Part shown: one piece after another, positions 18,874 to 27,886 of the stretch | How positions within the stretch are numbered: the stretch's first letter is position 1 | Layout: the number at the start of each line of letters is the position of its first letter | Source of the DNA: CAYPGJ01 sp050174775 | Lineage (GTDB): Bacteria > Planctomycetota > Phycisphaerae > Phycisphaerales > UBA1924 | Direction: 5' to 3' | Length of the DNA stretch: 64,000 nucleotides | Assembly: GCA_050174775.1 (NCBI GenBank) | Contig: JBFXJP010000001.1 | Coordinates: 620,001-684,000, forward strand | The notes under the pieces: model-generated | What the model was told of the DNA's origin: nothing | The model's input: only the letters and a program-made list of their open reading frames with translations | Database searches by the model: none | Made by a program: the position numbers and the translations under genes

Positions 18874-20247
18874 ATGGCCGACCTTTGGGAGGAATCTCGT
18901 GAACGAGCCGTCTGGGCCGCAGCTCCCCTGGCGGCCCGGATGCGCCCCAGAACCCTCGATGAGTTCGCAGGGCAGGAGCACATCCTCGGCCCGGGGCGCC
19001 TGCTCCGCCGGATGATCGAGGGTGACTCCCTCACGAGCGTGATCCTGCATGGCCCGCCCGGCACCGGGAAGACGACGCTTGCCGAGGTCATCGCGAATGC
19101 CACCGGGGCGTGGTTCGAGCGCGAGAACGCCGCGAGCGTCGGGGTGAAGCGGATCCGTGAGGTCATCGACGAGGCCCGCGCCCGGCTTGTCGGGCACGAC
19201 GGCAAGAAGGGCCGACGAACCATCCTCTTTCTCGATGAGATCCACCGCTTCACACGTTCCCAGCAGGACGTGCTGCTGGGGGACGTCGAGCGCGGCTCGA
19301 TCGTCCTCATCGGCGCCACGACGGAAAACCCGCTGTTCGCAGTGAATTCCGCGCTCGTGAGCCGCAGCACCATGTTCAGGCTCGAGCCGCTGAGTGAGGA
19401 CGATGTCGTCGCTCTGCTCCGTCGCGCGCTCGCGGACGAGGAGCGGGGGCTCGGGGGCACGAGGATCACGGTTGCGGAAGATGCGCTGCACCATTGGGCG
19501 CGGGTGTGTGATGGAGACGCCCGGCGCGCGCTCATGGCGCTCGAGGTGGCGGCGAAGAGTGGGGGGGCTCGGGAGGTCGACCTGGCCGAAGCGCAGGAGA
19601 GCATCCAGCAGAAAGCGATGGTCTACGACCAGACCGGGGACGAGCACTACGACTCGATCAGCGCGATGATCAAGAGCGTCCGCGGGAGCGATCCGGACGC
19701 GGCCGTTTACTGGATCGCCCGCATGCTCGAGGGCGGGGAGGACCCGCGGTTCATCGCGCGCCGGCTCGCGATCCTGGCGAGCGAGGACATCGGCAACGCC
19801 GACCCGCGCGGCATCATGGTGGCCGCGAGCGCGTGGGAGCTTGTCGAGCGCATCGGCATGCCCGAGGCGCGCATCACGCTCAGCCAGTGCGCGATCTATC
19901 TGGCCCTGGCCCCCAAGAGCAACGCGTCCTACCTCGCGATCAACGAGGCGATGGACGACGTGAAGGAGGGCCGCACGCTCCCCGTGCCCGTCTTCCTGCG
20001 GGACGGTCACAAGGTGAAGAGCGTCGGTTCGGCGCGCGACGGGCGTGGGTACGAGTACTCACACGATTCCGGGGTGCGCACCAGCCTCGGTGGGATCACC
20101 GGACAGGATTACCTCGGCGTCGACAAGGAGTACTACCGCCCCGAGGGGCTCGGCTCCGAAGACCTCCTCAAACGCCGCCTGGAGGAGGTGCGCCGCGCGC
20201 GTGCGAGCGGGCGTGACGGCACGGACAACGGCGCCCCCGCACGATGA
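18874..20247 (+). CDS. rarA: Replication-associated recombination protein A (AAA+ ATPase)
   Basis: A clamp-loader-like AAA+ ATPase that acts at stalled forks and single-strand gaps. The protein is 457 residues from ATG 18874; ATG 18850 is also possible. Visible motifs are the opening LAARMRPRTLDEFAGQEHIL, Walker A GPPGTGKTT (residues 60-68), Walker B LFLDEIH (118-124) with Arg/Phe after it, the sensor region LIGATTENPLFAVNSALVSR, and the C-terminal MgsA/RarA domain (DEHYDSISAMIKSVRGSD, DPDAAVYWIARML). It is divergent from the SulP gene; the YhaM-like gene follows after about 70 bp. Confidence 0.95.
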   Translation: MADLWEESRERAVWAAAPLAARMRPRTLDEFAGQEHILGPGRLLRRMIEGDSLTSVILHGPPGTGKTTLAEVIANATGAWFERENAASVGVKRIREVIDEARARLVGHDGKKGRRTILFLDEIHRFTRSQQDVLLGDVERGSIVLIGATTENPLFAVNSALVSRSTMFRLEPLSEDDVVALLRRALADEERGLGGTRITVAEDALHHWARVCDGDARRALMALEVAAKSGGAREVDLAEAQESIQQKAMVYDQTGDEHYDSISAMIKSVRGSDPDAAVYWIARMLEGGEDPRFIARRLAILASEDIGNADPRGIMVAASAWELVERIGMPEARITLSQCAIYLALAPKSNASYLAINEAMDDVKEGRTLPVPVFLRDGHKVKSVGSARDGRGYEYSHDSGVRTSLGGITGQDYLGVDKEYYRPEGLGSEDLLKRRLEEVRRARASGRDGTDNGAPAR

Positions 20248-20314
20248 GCGACCGGTGCGCACGCGCCGTCTGCTAGGATCGTCTGGCGCGGGGGGCACAC
20301 TCCAAGGAGAGACG

Positions 20315-21322
20315 ATGGGGCAGACGGCGACGCGAGAGGGAACACGCAGACTGATCAAGGACTTCCGCCCGAACGAGCGGTTCGAGGGGCTGTTCGCCAT
20401 CGCCAACGCGCAGATGGGCACCACGCGCGCCGGCAAGCCGTACCTGCGTTGCCTGTTCCGTGATCGCTCCGGCGAACTTCCCGCGCGTATGTGGTCCATC
20501 AGCGAGGAGCAGTTCTCCCGCCTCCCCACCGACGGCTTCGTGTGGGCCGAGGGCGAGACGCAGCCCTATCAGGGCGAGCTGCAGCTCATCGTGCACGCGA
20601 TCGACCCCGTCGAGCCCACCGACCGCCAACTGCAGGACCTCCTGCCGACCACAGAGCATTCCGTGGACGAGATGTGGGCGGAACTCCAGGCCCTCATGGG
20701 CAGCCTCCAGCACTCCGCGATGAAGGCCCTCTTCGACGCCTACCTCGGCGATGAGCACCTCATGGCGCAGTTCCGTGTGGCGCCCGCGGCCAAGGCCATG
20801 CACCACGCCTACCTCGGCGGTCTCCTCGAGCACACCCTGCAGCTCCTCAAGCTCGCCGACGCCATGCTCCCGCTCTACCCGCGACTCTCCCGCGACATCG
20901 TCCTCATGGGCCTCTTCCTCCACGATATCGGCAAGACCCGCGAGCTCACCTGGGAGCGCGGCTTCGGCTACACGGACCGCGGCGAACTCGTCGGGCACAT
21001 CGTCGAGGGAGCCATCATGCTCCACGACAAAGCCCAGCAGGCCATGCGATCCAGCGGCATCCGATTCCCAGCCCACACCATGAATGTCCTCCAGCACATC
21101 ATCGTGAGCCACCACGGCGTGCCCGAGTTCGGCGCCGCGAAGATCCCCGCCACGCCCGAGGCGATCTTCGTCTCCCTCCTCGACAACCTCGACGCCAAGA
21201 CGCACATGGCGCTCGCGGCCACCCGAACAGACCGCGCATCCGCCGGCCTCGGCGGCAACTTCACCGAGAAGCAGTGGGCCCTCGACACGAAGCTCTTCAG
21301 GCCCGACCCGCTCGCGGATTGA
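20315..21322 (+). CDS. YhaM-like 3'-5' exonuclease (OB-fold + HD domain)
   Basis: A 335-residue protein with an N-terminal OB-fold nucleic-acid domain (about residues 20-97: FEGLFAIANAQ...PYLRCLFRDRSGELPARMW) and a C-terminal HD phosphohydrolase domain. The HD domain has H164, H173 and the metal pair H203-D204 in LFLHDIGKTREL, plus a later HHGVPEFG. This is the order of YhaM/CbfI, which trims 3' ends of RNA or DNA with metal ions. ATG 20315 follows AAGGAGA; the longer open frame upstream overlaps rarA and is not used. It may be co-transcribed with rarA. Confidence 0.88.
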   Translation: MGQTATREGTRRLIKDFRPNERFEGLFAIANAQMGTTRAGKPYLRCLFRDRSGELPARMWSISEEQFSRLPTDGFVWAEGETQPYQGELQLIVHAIDPVEPTDRQLQDLLPTTEHSVDEMWAELQALMGSLQHSAMKALFDAYLGDEHLMAQFRVAPAAKAMHHAYLGGLLEHTLQLLKLADAMLPLYPRLSRDIVLMGLFLHDIGKTRELTWERGFGYTDRGELVGHIVEGAIMLHDKAQQAMRSSGIRFPAHTMNVLQHIIVSHHGVPEFGAAKIPATPEAIFVSLLDNLDAKTHMALAATRTDRASAGLGGNFTEKQWALDTKLFRPDPLAD

Positions 21323-21534
21323 CCCCCCCTCGCGCGCGGATTCGGCGATAAGCACGCGCAACCCGTGCGCATGCCGTTTTTTCCGGACCAAAAAAGAGTC
21401 AATCCGCGCAGTTATGGGTTGCGTCGTTCTCCCTGTTTGGGGTATATGGGATTCGGAGTCGCCTCGGCGCCGCACGCGCCCGGGCAATGGCTTGCACAAC
21501 CGTTGTTTCCGTGCTGCACGGAGGAGGAAATCAC

Positions 21535-24500
21535 ATGCGGAATTCGTTGTGTCGTCGTATCGGTACGCGCGCCGGCGCCCTGCTCGCTTCGGCGGCCGGC
21601 CTCGCGGCCGTCTCCGGGAGCGCGGACGCCCTGAACATCGTCCTGACATTCGACGCGAATGTCCCGGGCTCCATTGCGACGGCCGGAACCGTCCGCCACG
21701 TCATCAACTCGGCCGCGACGATGTGGGAGGACTGGATCGAGGACGCCTTCACGCTCAATCTCACCATCGGCTGGACCAACACCGGCGGCAGCACCCTCGC
21801 CGTGCACTCCCTCACCTCCCAGAGCGGCGGCCGAGAGACCGCCGGCAACATCGATTTCGGCAACCAGTGGTCTTGGTTCCTCGACACCACGCCGTTCGAT
21901 GACACAGAGTTCACGATGTCCTCCACCATCTGGCGCGACGTCAGCGCCTCCAACCGCGCCGCCTGGTTCAACGGCACGGCCCTCAACGAGTTCGAGGTCG
22001 GCCGCACCGGCACGGCCACCAGCGGCGGCGGCGCCTCCGGCCTCACCGATATGCTCAGCGTCGCGCTCCACGAGATGGGCCACGCTCTGGGCATGTCCGC
22101 GGCAAACACGGCCACGCAGGCCGAGACCGCCGACGGCGACTACGACTTCAGCACGACCCTCACGCGCGGCGGCGCCCTCGCCGCGCGCACCGCCTCCGGC
22201 GGCAACATCGCCCACCTCGCCTGCAACCTCTGCAACATGTTCCCCTCCGTCGGCACCAGCACACGCCGTCTCCCCAGCCCCACGGACATCTTCTCGATGG
22301 CCGCCGCGAGCAACTGGGTCGACATCGACCTCGACCGCAAGTTCTTCCACAACAACAGCGGCGATTGGGCCACCAACGGCAACTGGATCGGCAACGACCA
22401 GCCCGACTCCACCGAAGACGCCTACCTCCTCGACGGCAACACAGCCAACGTGAATACTTCCGGTGAGGTCGCCCGCGGCCTCTTCATCAGCGAGGCCGCG
22501 AACGTCAACATCAACAACGGCGGCACCCTCACCACCTCCGCGCTCGCCATCATCGACGGCGCCGACAGCGACATCGTCGTCAACGAAGGCGGCACGTACA
22601 ACGCCAACGGCGGCATCACCATCCAGAACGGCGACGCTCAGCTCTTCCTCTTCGGCGGAACCGTCAACGTCAACGGCACGCTCCTCATCAACGACGTCGC
22701 GGCCGACGTCATCGGGCGCGGCACGGTCAGCGTCAACGGCGGAGACCTCGTCAACGACGGCAACATCATCGCCTCCGGCGGCGATCTCACCTTCAACTCG
22801 GCCGCCAACGGCACGTGGGACCTCGACGGTCTCACCGGCGCCGGCGTCGTCAGCGCCACCGGCGGCAACATCACCTTCAACGGCACGCTCAACGACGCCT
22901 TCGACGGCACGGTCAACATCAGCGCCGACCGCACCCTCACCTTCGCCGACGGCTGGACCAACTCCGGCACGGTCAACATGAACACCGGCACGACCACCGC
23001 CACGCTCGCCGGCGGCGCCATGACCACCTCCGGCACGACCACGATCGACGTCACCGGCAGCGGCATCGCGGTCGTCTCCCAGAACTCCACGCTCAACACC
23101 GGCTTCACCGCGACCGTCGACGCCGGCGAGACCATCAACTTCAGCGGCGGCGGCACGTTCAACGGCGGAACCATCACCGGCGCAGGCCGCGGCGAGACCG
23201 ACGGCAACTGGACCTACACCGGCACGACCACCATCGACGTCGCCACACTCGACTGGGACGGCGGCTTCCTCGGCCACACCCACACCATCGCGGACGGCGC
23301 CACCTTCAACATCAACTCCGACATCTCCGACGCCATGGACGACGCCGTCGTCGTCAACGGCACCCTCAACGTCAACTCCCCCTCCGGGCAGTGGACCATG
23401 AGCGGCGACATGTCCATCAACAACGGCGGCACGGTCGGAGGCACGGCCGAGCTGAACCTCAGCGGCGGCACGATCGACGCGAACGGCGCCGCCAACCGGG
23501 TTCTCGCCCCGATCGAGATCTTCTCCACCGGTTCCATCGTCCTCACCGCCGCGGGCGATCAACTCCAGCTCGAGGGACCCATCACCTACCGCGGCGGCGC
23601 CTACACCGGCGCAGGCCTCCTCCGCCAGTACGGCAACGCCACCGTCGCCGCGAACACCACCATCAACACCGGCGAGTACGACTGGGACGGCGGCGGCGCC
23701 TCCGTCACCACCGTCAACGCAGGCTCCACCTTCACCATCAACTCCGCCACCATCGACGCCTTCGCCAACAACGACTACGACGGCACGGCCAACGTCGCCG
23801 GCTCCCTCGTCGTCAACACCGCCACCGACTGGCAGCTCGACGGCGCCGTCAACCTCATGGCGGGCGCCGCCAATCTCTCCGGTCGCGCCTTCGAGATCAC
23901 CAACGTCGGCGAGCTCACCGGCTTCGGCTCCGTCACCTCCGCCAACATCAACAACAACGGCACGATCGCGGCCGACGGCGGCACGCTCACCATCAACACC
24001 ACCTCCTTCGCAGACCTCGACGGCTCCAACGAAGCCGGCGTCCTCAGCGCCCTCACCGGCGGCCTCCGCATCCTGGGCAACTTCGGCGGCGAGTTCGGCT
24101 TCGACGGCACGATCAACATCGGCGGCGGCAACCAGTTCTTCATGGCCAACAACGGCATCTTCAACAGCGGCACGATGAACATGTCCGGCGGCGCCTACGC
24201 CGCCCCCACCTTCACGCAGACCGGCATGCTCAACGTCTCCTCCGGCGTCAACACCCTCTCCTCCGACACCATCTTCTCCGCCGCCGGAACGACCTCGATC
24301 GCCGGACCCGCAACACTCCGCATCAACGGCTCCGCCAACTTCTCCTCCGGCCACACCGTCAACGGCGGCGGCACACTCGAAATCCTCAACGGATCCATCG
24401 CCAACGGCAACGCCAACATCGGCGCCAACGTCCTCAACCGCGGCGCCATCGGCCCCGGCGCCTCCCCCGGCGTCTGGAACATCAACGGCAACTACGGCCA

Positions 24501-25047
24501 GACCGGCACAGGCCGCTACGAGTGGGAAACCGCTGGCGCCGGCGCCACGCAGGCCGACCGCATCAACATCACCGGCAACGCCTCCCTCTCCGGAGTCCTC
24601 GACATCACCGTCATCGGCCCCTTCAACCCCGACTGGGGCGACTCCTGGACCATCATGTCCTACGCCTCCCTCACCGGTGACTTCACCTCCTTCATCGCGC
24701 CCGCCCTCGCCCCCAACCTCTACTGGTGGCGTGACGTCGGAGCCACCTCCTACGTCCTCGGCGTGCGCAACGGCGCCGACACCAACCACGACGGCGTCGT
24801 CGACTTCCTCGACCTCAACAACGTCCTCTCCTTCTTCGGCCAGGCCGCGGCCGGCGTCTTCGGCCGCCCAGGCCTCATCGGCGACGCCAACGAGGACGGC
24901 ACGGTCGACTTCCTCGACCTCAACCTCGTCCTCTCCTTCTTCGGCCAGTCCGCCCCGGCCAACCTCATCCCGACCCCGGGCTCCGCGGCCCTCATGACCC
25001 TGGCCGCAGGCCTCCTGGCCTCCCGCCGCCGCCGCAACGTCGCCTGA
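21535..25047 (+). CDS. Large secreted protein: metallopeptidase-like domain, beta repeats, dockerin pair, PTPG tail
   Basis: A 1170-residue protein from ATG 21535, which has the strong ribosome site GGAGGAGG. Order: signal peptide (AGALLASAAGLAAVSGSADA); a domain to about residue 250 with a zinc-peptidase motif HEMGHALGMS (H179, E180, H183); a long beta-helix-like region of about 800 residues rich in Gly/Asn/Thr (INNGGTLTTS, GGNITFNGTL, NNGTIAADGG); a dockerin-like pair near residues 1080-1145 (DTNHDGVVDFLDLN, DANEDGTVDFLDLN); and a tail LIPTPGSAALMTLAAGLLASRRRR-type. The third metzincin ligand expected after HExxHxxGxx is Ala here, so catalysis is uncertain. It is probably a surface or matrix protein; the terminator follows closely. 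Confidence 0.85.
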   Translation: MRNSLCRRIGTRAGALLASAAGLAAVSGSADALNIVLTFDANVPGSIATAGTVRHVINSAATMWEDWIEDAFTLNLTIGWTNTGGSTLAVHSLTSQSGGRETAGNIDFGNQWSWFLDTTPFDDTEFTMSSTIWRDVSASNRAAWFNGTALNEFEVGRTGTATSGGGASGLTDMLSVALHEMGHALGMSAANTATQAETADGDYDFSTTLTRGGALAARTASGGNIAHLACNLCNMFPSVGTSTRRLPSPTDIFSMAAASNWVDIDLDRKFFHNNSGDWATNGNWIGNDQPDSTEDAYLLDGNTANVNTSGEVARGLFISEAANVNINNGGTLTTSALAIIDGADSDIVVNEGGTYNANGGITIQNGDAQLFLFGGTVNVNGTLLINDVAADVIGRGTVSVNGGDLVNDGNIIASGGDLTFNSAANGTWDLDGLTGAGVVSATGGNITFNGTLNDAFDGTVNISADRTLTFADGWTNSGTVNMNTGTTTATLAGGAMTTSGTTTIDVTGSGIAVVSQNSTLNTGFTATVDAGETINFSGGGTFNGGTITGAGRGETDGNWTYTGTTTIDVATLDWDGGFLGHTHTIADGATFNINSDISDAMDDAVVVNGTLNVNSPSGQWTMSGDMSINNGGTVGGTAELNLSGGTIDANGAANRVLAPIEIFSTGSIVLTAAGDQLQLEGPITYRGGAYTGAGLLRQYGNATVAANTTINTGEYDWDGGGASVTTVNAGSTFTINSATIDAFANNDYDGTANVAGSLVVNTATDWQLDGAVNLMAGAANLSGRAFEITNVGELTGFGSVTSANINNNGTIAADGGTLTINTTSFADLDGSNEAGVLSALTGGLRILGNFGGEFGFDGTINIGGGNQFFMANNGIFNSGTMNMSGGAYAAPTFTQTGMLNVSSGVNTLSSDTIFSAAGTTSIAGPATLRINGSANFSSGHTVNGGGTLEILNGSIANGNANIGANVLNRGAIGPGASPGVWNINGNYGQTGTGRYEWETAGAGATQADRINITGNASLSGVLDITVIGPFNPDWGDSWTIMSYASLTGDFTSFIAPALAPNLYWWRDVGATSYVLGVRNGADTNHDGVVDFLDLNNVLSFFGQAAAGVFGRPGLIGDANEDGTVDFLDLNLVLSFFGQSAPANLIPTPGSAALMTLAAGLLASRRRRNVA

Positions 25048-25076
25048 CGTTCCCGCCCGCCAACCCCACCCACACC

Positions 25077-25109
25077 ACGCCCGGCCCCCTCATGGGAGCC
25101 GGGCGTTTT
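25077..25109 (+). terminator. Intrinsic terminator
   Basis: A nine-pair stem (25077-25085 with 25098-25106) is followed by TTTT. It lies about 30 bp after the large secreted-protein gene. Confidence 0.75.
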
Positions 25110-25189
25110 CCTGCGCCCACACACCAGCCCCGCACAGACCCCGGGGGTGTGGCGTGCCGCTCCGGGCGTGTGTATCCTCTGCCTCCCCG

Positions 25190-25263
25190 GGGCGCATAGC
25201 TCAGCTGGCTAGAGCACCGTCGTCACATGGCGGGGGTCACAGGTTCGAATCCTGTTGCGCCCA
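25190..25263 (+). tRNA. tRNA-Val (anticodon CAC)
   Basis: A complete cloverleaf: 7-bp acceptor (25190-25196 with 25256-25262), D arm 25199-25215, anticodon arm 25217-25233 with anticodon CAC at 25224-25226, variable GGGTC, and T arm with TTCGAAT loop. CCA is not encoded in full. A TATCCT box at 25173-25178 is a plausible -10 element. The anticodon loop starts with G instead of a pyrimidine, and the stem holds one T-G pair; both are slightly unusual. Confidence 0.9.
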
Positions 25264-25394
25264 CTTCGGAAAATCCGTCCCAGGCGCCGAGCCTCGCGCT
25301 CCCAAGCCCCTGCGATCCCCTCCCGCGCCCCTCAAAGCCCGGGAAAGGCTCGCCCGGCAGGCCGGGAGACGTTAGGATCGACGTCTGGACAAGA

Positions 25395-25468
25395 CGGGGT
25401 GTAGCGCAGCTTGGTAGCGCGTCTCGTTCGGGACGAGAAGGTCGCTGGTTCAAATCCAGTCACCCCGA
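25395..25468 (+). tRNA. tRNA-Pro (anticodon CGG)
   Basis: A complete cloverleaf: acceptor 25395-25401 with 25461-25467, D arm GCGC/GCGC, anticodon stem TCTCG/CGAGA with loop TTCGGGA (anticodon CGG at 25429-25431), and T loop TTCAAAT. Its antisense strand gives the well-known false peptide 'VTGFEPATFSSRT'. It lies 131 bp after tRNA-Val and just before the lower-GC SEFIR gene. Confidence 0.95.
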
Positions 25469-25716
25469 TTATGCAGGGTTGATGGCCTCGGCGGATGCCG
25501 GGGCCGTCGGTGTTTATCGACAAGTTCAATCTTGCCCGGTCATCACGAATAGTTCGCGCGGGGCTTGATCTGTCGTCGCTTCTGTGATGTCCGAGGCCCG
25601 CATCATCTACGGCTCTGTCTGAGTCGCGTGCCAGTAGAAGCGGTGGGAAATCTCGTGGACGCGAAACGCAGATAGATGTCTATCGACAGTGCAGATGACG
25701 CCGTGCGCTCCGACGA

Positions 25717-27192
25717 TCATCTGAGTGTGTCAAGCTTCGCGATATTCATCATTTCTGACAAATCCCGATTGTGCCATCGAAAATCATGCCAGTGATCGAT
25801 GCGAAGCCGCTTCTCCCCTTCTTTGACTGCTGTCCTCAGTTTGTCAGCGCTATCGACTCCGATAATGACTGCTAATTTTTGAAACCCCTTATGTGTAGCA
25901 GCACGAATAAAAAATGGGAACGGACGATGCTGAGCGTATAATAACGTACCAGGGTACCAGCGACGTACTGATGGCGATACGAAGGCCATCATCATGATCA
26001 TCAATTCCGCTTCCATTACAGATTCAAAAGTCATGTCGGCTCGATCTGCCTGGCGTTTGACGAGTTCCGCCGCTGGCGAAATTAGATTTCGCCGTGGTGT
26101 CAGTACCTGCAATAATTCGGCGTGTGTCCAAAAACACTCGAAGCTCGCGAAGCCGCCTTCGCTGTGATGGTGCGATCCTGTTGGCTGAAAATAGTGGCTC
26201 GCGAGCACCTCGTGAAGGACACCGTATGCACCGCCCTTCATCAGTGCTGCAACGATGTACAAGAAGGTCTCATAGACAAATACTCTATGTGCCTCGGACC
26301 ATAGCTCGTTCCAGGAGGTTGCGTCCTGCGGGCGTACCTTCATCTCAAGAAGCCGCTCAAGGAATGCGATCAAGGATTCCTGAAATCTATCACTCGGAGT
26401 TGACAGAGCTTCAAGTAGCACCCAATCAACAATATGATCGCGGACAAGCTTGAGCTTCGCGCAATCTGCAACCACTCGCTCTTCAAAGTTTGCAGGATCC
26501 GGCGCGTTCCGAATACGCAGTGAGTCTGCGTATGCGATGCACGCATCCAGAAAGTCCTGTCGGTACATCTCGATTGCTGGCTTCCCGCTTATGATCGCCT
26601 GTTTGAGGGCAGAAAACTTGGCGAGTGCGGGGCGACTGGGAGTTGTGTCATCGCGTAGAAAGGCCGGTGGTTTTCCGACTGCAGGTTTGGCATGCAGCGG
26701 TTTCCCGTGGAGGAGTCGCACCAGTTGCTCCCAATTCTCGTTGACTGCTTCAGCCGTCGAAAAATCGATTCCGATACGTGATTTCAAGAACGTAGGCAAA
26801 TACCAGTTGCCGCTTTCATCCCGCTCGCACGCGATTGGAATGAACTTCGACTGGTTCGCCTTGTCGTAGACCTCTTTCGAAATGATCTGGGTTTCAGTCC
26901 CGACGCCGGCTTCTCGCGAATCAGCTTTCGCCGCGTAGGTCTTGTCGCACATCATAAGGACGTGAGTCACTGTAGGATCAGTAACCATTTTCTCCATAAA
27001 GACGTACTTGTCATGCCCCTCTTTGAGATCAAAGATGTCCATCACCACATCTACGCCATCGGCCAGCAATCGCTCGGCCCATTCCTTTACGGTCGACTGA
27101 TGAGCGTGGGACGTCCAGCTGTACGAAATAAACACCTTGGGAGGCGTCGCAGGCTCCGCAACCGTCGACAAGGGTGAGGGTGTGTTGCTCAT
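25717..27192 (-). CDS. SEFIR/TIR-like domain protein, candidate immune or signalling effector
   Basis: A 491-residue protein from ATG 27192; a longer frame exists but adds an implausible tail. Residues ~20-165 form a SEFIR/TIR-like domain: KVFISYSWTSHAHQSTVKEW, DGVDVVMDIFDLKEGHDKYVFMEKM, a strand VTHVLMMCDKTYAAKADSRE, then VGTETQIISKEVY and KFIPIACE. These match the bacterial SEFIR pattern (FISYSW, D-x-x-D-L-x-x-G, GVG-x-E-x-Q-I). The C-terminal ~320 residues are mostly helical with no domain I recognise. GC content is visibly lower than its neighbours and codon use differs, consistent with transfer. It is next to tRNA-Pro and has no partner gene on its strand. Immune function is inference. 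Confidence 0.82.
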   Translation of the reverse strand: MSNTPSPLSTVAEPATPPKVFISYSWTSHAHQSTVKEWAERLLADGVDVVMDIFDLKEGHDKYVFMEKMVTDPTVTHVLMMCDKTYAAKADSREAGVGTETQIISKEVYDKANQSKFIPIACERDESGNWYLPTFLKSRIGIDFSTAEAVNENWEQLVRLLHGKPLHAKPAVGKPPAFLRDDTTPSRPALAKFSALKQAIISGKPAIEMYRQDFLDACIAYADSLRIRNAPDPANFEERVVADCAKLKLVRDHIVDWVLLEALSTPSDRFQESLIAFLERLLEMKVRPQDATSWNELWSEAHRVFVYETFLYIVAALMKGGAYGVLHEVLASHYFQPTGSHHHSEGGFASFECFWTHAELLQVLTPRRNLISPAAELVKRQADRADMTFESVMEAELMIMMMAFVSPSVRRWYPGTLLYAQHRPFPFFIRAATHKGFQKLAVIIGVDSADKLRTAVKEGEKRLRIDHWHDFRWHNRDLSEMMNIAKLDTLR

Positions 27193-27308
27193 CTGTGGTC
27201 GTATCTTAGCGCATAAAGTGGCTTGCTGCGTGTGCCACAAGCACGCCATGACGAGGCAGCCACACTCGCCGCTCGCGAATCCGGCTGCGCGCGAGGTAGC
27301 ATCCCCCC

Positions 27309-27815
27309 ATGCCCCCCCACGCCACCATCGCCGCAATCCTCGACATCCACGCGATGATCCAAGGCCTTCTCCTCCACGCCGTCGAGGACGTCCCCGATTC
27401 CCGCTTCACCGAGCAGCACGCCGCCATCGTCAACCACCCCGCGTGGACGCTCTCCCATCTCAACGCGTACGCGGCCTCACTGCTCGCGCTGCTCGACGAT
27501 CCCACCATGCCCGCAGCCGTGGCCGACGCCGAGATGAAACGATTCGGCTACGGAACCACACCCCTCCCCGACCCCTCGGCCTACGCATCAAAACGCGAAC
27601 TCCTCGACCAATTCAAAGCCCGAAACGCTCGACTCGCCGCCCTCGTCGCCGAGAAGCACGCCTACTACTTCCCAAGGCCCTCACCCGAGAAGTTCCACCC
27701 GCACGCCCCGACCATCGGCCACATCGCCATCACGCTGCTGATCGCGCACCCTCCGGACCATCTCCGCCAACTCAAGCTCTGGCGCCGCGCCGCCGGATTC
27801 GCCGAAACCACCTGA
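27309..27815 (+). CDS. DinB-superfamily four-helix protein
   Basis: A 168-residue protein of the DinB/YfiT-like four-helix-bundle class. The pattern is a His in the first half (NHPAWTLSHLNAYAASLL) and the paired late histidines in GHIAITLLIAHPPDHLRQL, which in this superfamily bind a metal and often act in thiol transfer or damage response. The length is normal. The start ATG 27309 has a weak ribosome site. It is divergent from the SEFIR gene, with about 115 bp between, and 70 bp upstream of an ankyrin gene. Substrate unknown. Confidence 0.75.
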   Translation: MPPHATIAAILDIHAMIQGLLLHAVEDVPDSRFTEQHAAIVNHPAWTLSHLNAYAASLLALLDDPTMPAAVADAEMKRFGYGTTPLPDPSAYASKRELLDQFKARNARLAALVAEKHAYYFPRPSPEKFHPHAPTIGHIAITLLIAHPPDHLRQLKLWRRAAGFAETT

Positions 27816-27886
27816 CCCGGCCGCCCCGCATACGCTCACCGACGTCGCGCGAGATATCCAACCCACCGCCGACATTGACGCCGCCC

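Noticed and set aside
22440..24500. CRISPR array or tandem DNA repeat in the beta-repeat region
   Set aside because: The similarity is at the protein level (Asn/Gly/Thr-rich strands) with variable spacing. No exact repeat with regular spacers is visible.
21412..24789. 1125-residue minus-strand frame opposite the large secreted protein
   Set aside because: Extreme Val/Gly/Asp/Glu content, no domain, and it mirrors the repeat gene. It is open only because of the C-ending codon bias of the real gene.
25332..25529. Minus-strand frame with 'GVTGFEPATFSSRTRRATKLRYTP'
   Set aside because: This is the antisense translation of tRNA-Pro and a well-known false protein. The same applies to the frame at 25223-25453 over tRNA-Val and to 48610-48906 over tRNA-Val(GAC).
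25395..27308. Genomic island with attachment repeats at tRNA-Pro
   Set aside because: I looked for a second copy of the tRNA-Pro 3' end on the far side of the SEFIR gene and saw none; there is no integrase or transposase. Only the base composition supports transfer.
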